From contig JAHIOZ010000087.1 of NCBI GenBank assembly GCA_018894995.1, positions 1-5,443 of the forward strand: DNA of 5,443 nt, written 5' to 3'. Source of the DNA: Patescibacteria group bacterium (GTDB lineage: Bacteria > Patescibacteriota > Minisyncoccia > Phycocordibacterales > UBA12079). Below the pieces are notes generated by a model. That model made no database searches. It was not told the DNA's origin and saw nothing but the letters and a program-made list of their open reading frames with translations. A program made the translations under genes and the position numbers. Each line of letters begins with the position of its first letter. The first letter of the stretch is position 1. Positions 1 through 5,355 of this stretch are shown piece by piece.

Positions 1-700
1 TTCCTTCTTCATTAAAATCAGATACACGAATATATGGATAATCTGTTGGCTCAATTTGCAACTTCTTACCCTTTGGAATTCTTTTTCCACCTTTTATGTC
101 AGCAATATCTCTTATTGTCTTAATTTCAAAATTTGAATCTGGGTTTGTAAAGATTTTAGTTAGATACGACTCAAAAAGCTCCCTGGAGTTTTGTAAATTC
201 TTTTCGGTATTTTCTTGCGCCTTGGCAGTTTTTTCAAAAACCTCATCAAGAATTTTAACAATCCGTTTTTGTTCAGAAGGTGGTGGAATGGGGATTTCAA
301 TTTTCTTTAAATTTTCTTGATTTAACTTTGGAACAGTTAGGCCTGTTGTAAATTTTGTTAAATCAACAAGAAAGAAAAAATATATCATCCAGTTATCTAA
401 GACAATATCTCTGTGAGGTCTAATAACATGAGCGTGATTATTAACCCAATATTTTCCATCAGCAATAAATGCCGTATTTTCACCTGCCCCCCACTTTGCC
501 CCATCCTCTCCGATCAAAATTAATTTCTCATCAAAAATATAATCTTGAACATAATCCAAAATCCCAGTTGCTCCATAATATGGATACTCGCCAGCAACAC
601 GATCTCTTTTTGTGATTGGTTGTCGCTTACTATCTAAAACATCACAAACCTCACCAAGTTTTTTTATTTGCCAGTTAGATTTTTGTTTAACACTTTTCAT
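1..700 (-). CDS. hsdS: Type I restriction-modification specificity subunit HsdS (3' part cut by window edge)
   Basis: HsdS gives a type I restriction-modification complex its DNA target; it binds two HsdM subunits and HsdR. Reading from the ATG at 698-700, 233 codons stay open to the window edge. Residues about 10-137 form a first target-recognition domain with YPYYGATGILDY and LIGEDGA, typical of HsdS. Residues about 133-185 are the conserved spacer: IEIPIPPPSEQKRIVKILDE followed by a helical, coiled-coil-like stretch to SYLTKIF. A second recognition domain starts near 190 with GGKRIPKGKK and YPYIRVSDF. HsdS proteins are usually about 400 residues, so roughly half is seen. The start overlaps the end of the upstream gene by 14 nt and has no Shine-Dalgarno, so translational coupling is likely. 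The two recognition domains differ, implying an asymmetric bipartite target. No break is visible in the part shown. Confidence 0.95.
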   Translation of the reverse strand, partial: MKSVKQKSNWQIKKLGEVCDVLDSKRQPITKRDRVAGEYPYYGATGILDYVQDYIFDEKLILIGEDGAKWGAGENTAFIADGKYWVNNHAHVIRPHRDIVLDNWMIYFFFLVDLTKFTTGLTVPKLNQENLKKIEIPIPPPSEQKRIVKILDEVFEKTAKAQENTEKNLQNSRELFESYLTKIFTNPDSNFEIKTIRDIADIKGGKRIPKGKKLQIEPTDYPYIRVSDFNEEG

Positions 701-1319
701 TTTTTGATATTTTTTTGGGATTTTTTTCCCAGTCATACTCTAATTCAATATTCAATAATCTAATTTTTTCTCCAACATACAAATTTTTTAGAACCTTTTC
801 TAGCTCCCGCTTTAGATCTTCATCTTGCTTAAAAATCGTAACTGAGCTTTCAATTTTTCCGCATAAGTCATTATAAAATTGTTGCAAATTTATAAAAAAA
901 GTGTCTATTTCTTTAAATGTAGGCAATTTTTTGTCGGTTGGTTGTTTTTTATCAAAATGAGCAACACTTTTGCGCCGCAATCTTCTAATCTTATCTAAGA
1001 TATGCTTATTTTCTTCTCTTTCTATAAATTTTGCATAAGCATCTTCGTCAATGTCCCTCAAGGTAAGCGCATTATCATTATTATCAAATCCGTGCAAAAT
1101 CTTAACTACAAAAACCTCTACCGCATTGTGCTCTATAAGTTTAAATATATTATGTTGTTTTTGTACCCAAAAATATTTTTCAAAAAGTTGTTTACCAACG
1201 ATGCTTTCGGCTCTGCTTTGGTACAACAATTTAAACAATGTGTACGATAACTTGGCATCAATAATGCTTAGTCTAAAATGGTTTATCGCTTCCTTTTGAT
1301 AATCTTTATTATTGTTCAT
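687..1319 (-). CDS. Putative HEPN-domain (AbiU2-like) protein inside the type I R-M operon
   Basis: A 210-aa soluble protein with no signal peptide or membrane segment, predicted to be mostly helical. The key feature is IRRLRRKSVAHFDKK at residues 111-125, which contains R116-x4-H121 followed by F-D. This matches the R-x4-6-H catalytic motif of HEPN ribonucleases and resembles the R..K.AH.D signature of AbiU2-type HEPN proteins. An upstream helix (residues about 58-76) and a later one (about 137-165) fit a HEPN helical bundle. Known HEPN proteins cleave RNA in abortive infection, toxin-antitoxin and CRISPR systems; the AbiU2 assignment is from motif and length only. The gene starts 17 nt after the acidic ORF and its end overlaps hsdS, so it is co-transcribed with the methylase and specificity genes. 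No Shine-Dalgarno is visible. The sequence beyond the motif (C-terminal lysine-rich tail) is not recognised. It could instead be a non-catalytic HEPN partner. Confidence 0.7.
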   Translation of the reverse strand: MNNNKDYQKEAINHFRLSIIDAKLSYTLFKLLYQSRAESIVGKQLFEKYFWVQKQHNIFKLIEHNAVEVFVVKILHGFDNNDNALTLRDIDEDAYAKFIEREENKHILDKIRRLRRKSVAHFDKKQPTDKKLPTFKEIDTFFINLQQFYNDLCGKIESSVTIFKQDEDLKRELEKVLKNLYVGEKIRLLNIELEYDWEKNPKKISKNEKC

Positions 1320-1336
1320 AATTTTTAAAGCATTGT

Positions 1337-1777
1337 CTACTTTAATTTCAAGGCGTCCAAGCCATCTGCGTTTATCTTCTCCGCAATTTTGTCATGTATT
1401 TCATAAAACTTTTCAAAATATTCCTCCCGACTCATTTTCTTTATCTCGGCTTTAGAATAAACTTTATAAAAATCACTGTCTGCCAATCTTTCAATCAGCT
1501 CATCCCAAAAGGTATCCTCGTCATATTCCTCCTTTATTTTCTGGACTTCCGTTTCCTCTTCAAAATACCGAGTAGGAAAAAATTTTTTCTCGTCAGCATT
1601 TTCATCATCTAAGTATTTTTCCAAACCAAACTTCTTAGCAAAAGAAAATACATAACTTTCTAAATCATCGAACTCATCATCGCGATCGTTTGTTCGGTGG
1701 GCATTTGCCATCCAACACCCCAAATAAACCGCTTTCAGTAACTTATCATATTGTTTTTTCGTAAAATCAATTTTCAT
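1337..1777 (-). CDS. Acidic 146-aa protein of unknown function in the R-M operon
   Basis: I do not recognise a named family with known function, although the N-terminal pattern (FTKKQYDKLLKAVYLGCWM, residues 5-23) looks like that of conserved uncharacterised bacterial proteins. By count it has 38 Asp/Glu against 26 Lys/Arg, with acidic clusters at residues 31-40 (DRDDEFDDLE), 57-63 and 72-94. There is no signal peptide or membrane segment. Predicted helices surround the acidic stretches. Its ATG overlaps the hsdM stop in an ATGA junction (1774-1777), a classical arrangement for translational coupling, and the next gene (HEPN-like) begins 17 nt after its stop. This placement makes it a real gene and a likely functional partner of the methylase or of the HEPN-like protein. 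Acidity would allow a DNA-mimic or antitoxin-like role, but that is speculation. Confidence 0.85.
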   Translation of the reverse strand: MKIDFTKKQYDKLLKAVYLGCWMANAHRTNDRDDEFDDLESYVFSFAKKFGLEKYLDDENADEKKFFPTRYFEEETEVQKIKEEYDEDTFWDELIERLADSDFYKVYSKAEIKKMSREEYFEKFYEIHDKIAEKINADGLDALKLK

Positions 1778-3225
1778 AATTTTGCATTAATGCTCTTCAA
1801 GACATCCTCACTTTCTTCGTCTAGCTTCCCTATTTCTTTGAGTATAACTTTTGGATCTCTCAAAACTACCTCGTCGGTTTTGTTTGGATTTTTTACTGAT
1901 AAATCAAAAGTTTTTGAGTCAACATCTTTTACGCTAACACTCCAGGAATTTTCTGAATCTTCTTTTTTCTTTTGTAATTTTACAAACTCTTCCAAGTCAT
2001 TTTCATTCAGAGGATTGCCTTTGCCGAGATTGCGAGTGAGATTAAGCTGGTAGAACCAAACTTTTTTTGTTGGCACTCCTTTCTCAAAAAATAAAACCAC
2101 TGTTTTTACTCCGGCGCCTTGAAATGTGCCACCGGGCAAATCAAGTACGGTATGTAAATTGCAGTTCTCAAGTAAAAGTTTTCTCAAACTGACAGACGCA
2201 TTGTCCGTATTACTCAAAAAAGTATTTTTGATAACAATCCCCGCTCGTCCGCCCGCTTTAAGAATTTTGATGAAATGTTGCAGAAAAAGATTGTCTGAAG
2301 AGCTAGATTTAATTGGAAAGTTTTGTTGAAGCTCTGTTCCTATTTTCGCCCCAAAAGGTGGATTTGTTAAAATAATTTTATAGCGATCTTTTTCTTGAAT
2401 ATCGTTTATGTTTTCTGCAAGCGTATTCATGTGCCGAATATTTGGCGCTTCAATCCCATGCAAAATCATATTCATAATACCAATAATGTAAGCGAGGGAT
2501 TTTATTTCTTTTCCGCAGAAAGTTTTATTTTGTAGCGTTGCCATCTGGTTTGATGAAAGTTTTGCTTGGTTTTGTGTCAGATAATTATAGGACTCGACCA
2601 AAAACCCCGCGCTTCCACACGCTCCATCGTAAATTGTTTCGCCGATTTTTGGGTCAACAACTTTTATAATAGTTCTAATCAATGGTCGTGGCGTATAATA
2701 TTCACCCCCATTTCGCCCAGCATTTCCCATTTTCGCAATTTTCGCTTCGTATAAATGAGAAAGTTCGTGTTTCTCCTCGTGCAAACGAAAGTGCATTTCA
2801 TCAACGGTGTTCAAAATTCCTCGTAATTTATAGCCACTGGAAATTTTGTTTTTTAGTTCGGAAAAAATTTCACCAATTTTATATTCAACGGTATTCGGAT
2901 CTTCAGCTTTGAATTTTTTGAGATAAGGAAACAATTTCTCGTTTACGAACTCTCTCAAGTCGTCACCATCAAGTGCTTTGTGGTGGTCAAGCTTGCCATC
3001 TTCTGCTTTTGGACAAGCCCAATTGTCCCATTGATATTCAGGTTTTAAAATATATTCATGCTTTTTCCCCGCAAGTTTGCTTTCGGCTTTTTTTGTTTCC
3101 TCTAAGTCATCAAGATATTTCAAAAACAAAATCCATGAAGTTTGCTCCACATAATCAAGCTCTGTTCCACATCCAGAATCGGTGTGAAGAATATTGTCTA
3201 TATTTTTGAATGATTGCTCAAACAT
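1774..3225 (-). CDS. hsdM: Type I restriction-modification DNA methyltransferase subunit HsdM
   Basis: HsdM transfers a methyl group from S-adenosylmethionine to adenine N6 at the site chosen by HsdS, protecting host DNA and forming the M2S core of the restriction enzyme. The 483-aa protein is full length. Residues 1-160 are the helical HsdM N-terminal domain (ELDYVEQTSWILFLKYLDDL at 22-41). The catalytic domain follows: GEYYTPRPLI at 174-183 (motif X), DGACGSAGF at 200-208 (motif I, SAM binding, variant of the usual DPACGTGGF) and NPPF at 288-291 (motif IV, catalytic). Further conserved blocks are DNLFLQHFIKILKAGGRAGI at 311-330 and DLPGGTFQGAGVKTVV at 362-377. The ATG at 3223-3225 gives the usual family N-terminus and sits about 17 nt below a predicted transcription start. 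It is the first gene of the operon and overlaps the next one by ATGA. Confidence 0.97.
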   Translation of the reverse strand: MFEQSFKNIDNILHTDSGCGTELDYVEQTSWILFLKYLDDLEETKKAESKLAGKKHEYILKPEYQWDNWACPKAEDGKLDHHKALDGDDLREFVNEKLFPYLKKFKAEDPNTVEYKIGEIFSELKNKISSGYKLRGILNTVDEMHFRLHEEKHELSHLYEAKIAKMGNAGRNGGEYYTPRPLIRTIIKVVDPKIGETIYDGACGSAGFLVESYNYLTQNQAKLSSNQMATLQNKTFCGKEIKSLAYIIGIMNMILHGIEAPNIRHMNTLAENINDIQEKDRYKIILTNPPFGAKIGTELQQNFPIKSSSSDNLFLQHFIKILKAGGRAGIVIKNTFLSNTDNASVSLRKLLLENCNLHTVLDLPGGTFQGAGVKTVVLFFEKGVPTKKVWFYQLNLTRNLGKGNPLNENDLEEFVKLQKKKEDSENSWSVSVKDVDSKTFDLSVKNPNKTDEVVLRDPKVILKEIGKLDEESEDVLKSINAKL

Positions 3226-3248
3226 ATGTTTTACACTACAATCCTTTG

Positions 3249-3277
3249 ATTTTACGCCAATTTTTGAGGTTTTTCAA
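3249..3277 (-). promoter_or_regulatory. Sigma70-type promoter of the hsdM operon
   Basis: On the minus strand TTGAAA (3272-3277) and TAAAAT (3249-3254) are separated by exactly 17 bp. Transcription would start near 3242, leaving a leader of only about 17 nt before the hsdM ATG, without a Shine-Dalgarno at the right distance. The -35 region lies in GTTGAAAAACCT, a 12-mer repeated at the promoter of the DUF3800 gene. Confidence 0.75.
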
Positions 3278-3367
3278 CGTCTATAAATCACTTTTTTGCT
3301 GTTTTTTACTTACCCCCAGCCCATTGACTTTTTGTTTCTAATACTATATCCTGACAGTATCGTATTT

Positions 3368-3405
3368 GAAAAAGGCGTCGACTCTATCGGTCGATGGCCT
3401 TTTTC
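3368..3405. terminator. Bidirectional intrinsic terminator overlapping the 3' end of the DUF3800 gene
   Basis: Arms GAAAAAGGC (3368-3376) and GCCTTTTTC (3397-3405) pair over 9 bp. A small internal bulge is followed by a further 5-bp stem TCGAC/GTCGA and a 7-base loop. T-rich tracts follow on both strands. On the minus strand it ends transcription of the DUF3800 gene, whose TAG stop (3384-3386) is in the loop region, and separates it from the hsdM promoter downstream. Confidence 0.75.
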
Positions 3406-4199
3406 TTTTGACTAGGAAAATTATCTAAATCATCATTGCACTCTATCTTTTCGTCATCTTTGTGGTAACGAATATTAAAAGCGTAGTTTCTAAAATCATT
3501 TGTTAATGTATCAACCCCCAAATTTTCTTTAAATTTATCCACCAACTTACCTTTGTTTTTTGACGCTGTTGTAATGATTTTTTCTTTCAACAACAACTCG
3601 TAATTGACAGAACCAATCAAAAGGTCTGCTAATTGCAACAAATCATTTGTTTGCGAGTTTAGACGACATACCCCAGCAACGGCCAGTCTCTTAAATTTAT
3701 TATTGATATGATTTTTAACATTCAGTTCAAAGCGATTCCTTTTTGGAGAAACAACATTATCAGCCAAAACTATTAAAACTTCGTTTTTTCTCAAATTCCC
3801 CTCAAGTAAGTGTTTGGTGATTTGTTCATATGCGACAAAAGAATCGTTGTTGAATTCTTTTTTAAAATAATCATTTCTTTTGTCAATTGTATAAGATGAA
3901 AAATGAATACTTCTTGTGTTAAATAAGATATCTAAAACTTCTAAAACCGTTTTTATTTTGGCTTGATTAAGGCCATTAAATTTAAACTCCCACCAAAAAT
4001 TATTTTTCTCTCTTATGTACCGTATTTTTTGTTGTAAAAAATACGGCTGTGAACATTTAATCATGCCTACGGTAAAATATGGCTGATCTTTTACACCTAA
4101 TGTTCCTGATTCATCTAAAAAACAGAAGGGTGTCCAAATTTTTTTATAATCGGCTAGTGTCAATTTACGATTGTCTTTCTTAAAAAATTTATCCAGCAT
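3384..4199 (-). CDS. DUF3800 domain-containing protein
   Basis: A 271-aa cytoplasmic protein of the DUF3800 family, which is thought to have an RNase H-like fold and is often found near defence genes; its biochemical role is not established. Family hallmarks are CFLDESGTLG (residues 26-35), YFTVGMIKC (41-49), the block WWEFKFNGL (69-77), VLIVLADNVVSP (141-152) and the C-terminal NDLLQLADLLIGSVNYEL (185-202). Acidic residues D29, E30, E71, D147 and D192 sit where catalytic carboxylates would be in such a fold; this placement is my inference. The last residues (QKKKAIDR) are encoded within the terminator stem, so they may be a non-essential extension. The gene has its own promoter, 81 bp after radC, and ends just before the hsdM operon, pointing the same way. 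No frameshift or missing motif is apparent. Confidence 0.9.
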   Translation of the reverse strand: MLDKFFKKDNRKLTLADYKKIWTPFCFLDESGTLGVKDQPYFTVGMIKCSQPYFLQQKIRYIREKNNFWWEFKFNGLNQAKIKTVLEVLDILFNTRSIHFSSYTIDKRNDYFKKEFNNDSFVAYEQITKHLLEGNLRKNEVLIVLADNVVSPKRNRFELNVKNHINNKFKRLAVAGVCRLNSQTNDLLQLADLLIGSVNYELLLKEKIITTASKNKGKLVDKFKENLGVDTLTNDFRNYAFNIRYHKDDEKIECNDDLDNFPSQKKKAIDR

Positions 4200-4227
4200 G
4201 TTTAAGTAAATTAAGCTAACATTTTTG

Positions 4228-4256
4228 AGTATACGTTTACCTTAAAGGTTTTTCAA
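4228..4256 (-). promoter_or_regulatory. Sigma70-type promoter of the DUF3800 gene with small palindrome in the spacer
   Basis: On the minus strand TTGAAA (4251-4256) and TATACT (4228-4233) are 17 bp apart. The transcription start would be near 4221, about 22 nt before the ATG at 4197-4199. The spacer contains an 11-bp palindrome ACCTTAAAGGT (4239-4249) that could be a repressor site. The -35 region belongs to the same GTTGAAAAACCT 12-mer as the hsdM promoter, and the -10 flanks also match (CGTA, then CAAA). Confidence 0.75.
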
Positions 4257-4280
4257 CTTATATTAGGCTCTACGACAAAC

Positions 4281-4946
4281 TCAGAGCAGGCCCTTTTCTT
4301 TGAAACTTAGAAATGAGTTTTTGGTGACTATGACGTGGTCTATTATTTCTATGCTTAAAAGTTTACCGGCTTCTGCTAATTTTTTTGTGATAATCAAATC
4401 GTCTTCGGATGGCTCTGTGTCTCCCGATGGATGGTTGTGAGCAATTATTATTGAGGCCACTTTCTTGGCTATCGCCGGCTCAAAAACTTCGCGAGGATGA
4501 ACGAGGTTTTCGTTAAGTGTGCCAATTGAAATTATTTCTCTTTCAATTTCTTGACTGCGACTGTCAAGATAAAAAACCACAAAATTTTCTTTTTGGCTTC
4601 CACGAATATCTGCCATTCTATCCCAAACGTCTTTGGGAGAAAGCAGAATTGAAGTTTTTTTACCTTGTAGCAATCTCCTGCCCAACTCAAAGCAAGCCAT
4701 AATTTCACAAGCTTTGGCTAAACCAAGCCCGTGGATTTTTTTCAATTCATCCAAACCTATTTCCGATATTTTCTTACCTTTGAATTTTCGCAGTATTTTT
4801 TTAGACAATTCCAATACGTTCAAGTCCTTCGCGCCTGTTCGCAATAAAATCGCCAAAAGTTCCGCATCAGATAATTTGTCCGGGCCATATTTTTCCATTT
4901 TCTCCCGTGGCTGGTCAACTTTGGGAATGTCCTTAATTTTTGCCAT
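4281..4946 (-). CDS. radC: RadC-family protein (JAB/MPN domain, HhH N-terminal region)
   Basis: A complete 221-aa RadC-family protein, the usual length. Residues 1-95 contain the RadC N-terminal region (LSDAELLAILLRTG at 25-38) and a helix-hairpin-helix stretch (LKKIHGLGLAKACEIMACFE, 68-87). Residues about 100-221 are the JAB/MPN metalloprotease-like domain. Metal-binding residues are seen as AHNHPSGDTEPSEDD at 169-183, giving H170, H172, S180 and D183, with E120 as the likely upstream glutamate. The C-terminus FKEKGLL is typical. Despite the name, a direct role in DNA repair is doubtful; the family is common on mobile and defence islands and its substrate is unknown. The start is supported by GAGGG four bases before the ATG. 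It is 81 bp upstream of the DUF3800 gene and no terminator is seen between them, so partial read-through is possible. Confidence 0.96.
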   Translation of the reverse strand: MAKIKDIPKVDQPREKMEKYGPDKLSDAELLAILLRTGAKDLNVLELSKKILRKFKGKKISEIGLDELKKIHGLGLAKACEIMACFELGRRLLQGKKTSILLSPKDVWDRMADIRGSQKENFVVFYLDSRSQEIEREIISIGTLNENLVHPREVFEPAIAKKVASIIIAHNHPSGDTEPSEDDLIITKKLAEAGKLLSIEIIDHVIVTKNSFLSFKEKGLL

Positions 4947-4976
4947 GATGCCCTCAAGTTAATCACGATTTGAGGG
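4947..4976 (-). promoter_or_regulatory. radC ribosome binding site sequestered in a hairpin
   Basis: On the minus strand GAGGG (4951-4955) lies four bases before the radC ATG and is the clearest Shine-Dalgarno among the minus-strand genes. It is part of TTGAGGG, which pairs over 7 bp with CCCTCAA (minus-strand reading of 4970-4976), leaving a 12-base loop. In the mRNA the ribosome site would be in the stem. Read on the plus strand, the same hairpin is followed by five T residues and could act as a weak terminator for rightward antisense transcription. Confidence 0.5.
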
Positions 4977-5022
4977 TTTTTACAAGCTAGAAAAGTCAGA
5001 AAATAACGGTCTTTTGGCGGTT

Positions 5023-5051
5023 AAAAAACGCTTGTTTTAAGCGATTTTTTT
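5023..5051. terminator. Bidirectional intrinsic terminator in the radC upstream region
   Basis: CGCTT (5029-5033) pairs with AAGCG (5039-5043) around a five-base loop. Six A residues precede the stem and, after one A, seven T residues follow (5045-5051), so either strand reads stem plus T-tract. It is oddly placed between divergent genes, where no transcript from a known gene should end. Confidence 0.55.
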
Positions 5052-5054
5052 GCC

Positions 5055-5090
5055 TATTCTATGCAAACCTAGCTAGGTTTGCATAGAATA
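5055..5090. repeat. Perfect 36-bp palindrome without spacer
   Basis: TATTCTATGCAAACCTAG (5055-5072) is followed directly by its exact reverse complement (5073-5090). The symmetry stops at C5054/C5091. It lies three bases beyond the T-tract of the adjacent terminator. It could be a dimeric protein operator, a cruciform-forming site, a repeat-element hairpin or an assembly fold-back; the sequence alone does not decide. Confidence 0.95.
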
Positions 5091-5174
5091 CTCCCAAAAA
5101 ACGGAGAAATACACTCTTTGGGGAACTGTTGTTGTGGGTTATAAGCAGAAAAGGGGTCAGGTATTTTTTGGGTC

Positions 5175-5202
5175 TTTGCAACAAATTTGGGAGTTTTGCA
5201 AC
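5175..5202 (+). repeat. Direct repeat TTTGCAAC, two copies 20 bp apart
   Basis: TTTGCAAC occurs at 5175-5182 and 5195-5202, start-to-start 20 bp, which is close to two helical turns. GCAAC recurs at 5231-5235. The palindrome arms also contain TTTGCA. This could be a pair of protein-binding sites upstream of the rightward promoter, or chance. Confidence 0.4.
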
Positions 5203-5282
5203 CAGAAACCCTCAAATTCCACTCTGAAGTGCAACAGTCGGTTTTGAACATAAAAAACAGCAGTTATCCACTTGCACTTGCT

Positions 5283-5311
5283 TTCTGGAGGATGGTTAGA
5301 TGTGCTATAAT
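5283..5311 (+). promoter_or_regulatory. Extended -10 promoter for the abiEi-like gene
   Basis: TGC-TATAAT (5303-5311) is a perfect extended -10 element. The hexamer 17 bp upstream, TTCTGG (5283-5288), is a weak -35, as is usual with an extended -10. Transcription would start near 5318, leaving about 17 nt before the ATG at 5335, with no strong Shine-Dalgarno. Confidence 0.7.
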
Positions 5312-5355
5312 GACATTAAGTTAATAAGAATTTTATGGACAAACTAAATGTCATT
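5309..5355. promoter_or_regulatory. Inverted motif pair across the abiEi-like start: possible autoregulatory operator
   Basis: AATGACATTAAG (5309-5320) and CTAAATGTCATT (5344-5355) are inverted copies matching at 11 of 12 positions. One overlaps the -10 and transcription start, the other lies at codons 4-7. AbiEi antitoxins are known to repress their own promoter by binding inverted repeats, so this layout fits an operator. Function is inferred. Confidence 0.4.

Larger units (their letters stand above)
4968..5217. repeat. 12-bp inverted repeat pair spanning the intergenic region
   Basis: ATTTGAGGGTTT (4968-4979) and its exact reverse complement AAACCCTCAAAT (5206-5217) flank 226 bp containing the terminator, the palindrome and the TTTGCAAC repeats. 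The match ends abruptly at both sides. They could be the ends of a small inserted element, but no target-site duplication was found. Confidence 0.45.
4947..5334. other. 388-bp divergent intergenic region, gene-poor but structured
   Basis: This lies between leftward radC and the rightward abiEi-like gene. I find no convincing gene. It contains the radC hairpin, a bidirectional terminator, a perfect palindrome, two repeat pairs and the rightward promoter, each listed separately. A 60-codon minus-strand reading frame (5069-5251) lacks a ribosome site and runs into the palindrome, so it is not called. No convincing radC promoter was found between 4977 and 5022. The motif GGGGTCAG at 5153-5160 resembles sequences seen near repetitive elements, but I cannot confirm this. 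Confidence 0.6.

Noticed and set aside
96..320. Plus-strand frame opposite hsdS
   Set aside because: Lies wholly antisense to the clear HsdS coding sequence and shows no family signature.
3324..3352. TTGACT with TATCCT 17 bp on, plus strand
   Set aside because: Would drive antisense RNA straight into the terminator at 3368-3405; the -10 is poor, and no gene follows.
4267..4287. GCTCT/AGAGC hairpin at the end of radC
   Set aside because: Only 5 bp with no T-tract on either strand, so not called a terminator.
5069..5251. 60-codon minus-strand frame, cysteine- and proline-rich
   Set aside because: No ribosome site before its ATG, composition unlike neighbours, and its end falls inside the 36-bp palindrome; best taken as chance within a non-coding segment.
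5264..5272. TTATCCACT, one mismatch from a DnaA box
   Set aside because: Single copy without a cluster or an AT-rich unwinding element; not enough for an origin.
5287..5347. GGAGG followed eight bases later by an ATG with a 15-codon frame overlapping the abiEi-like start
   Set aside because: The Shine-Dalgarno lies upstream of the predicted transcription start (about 5318), so it would not be in the main transcript; the match is probably chance.
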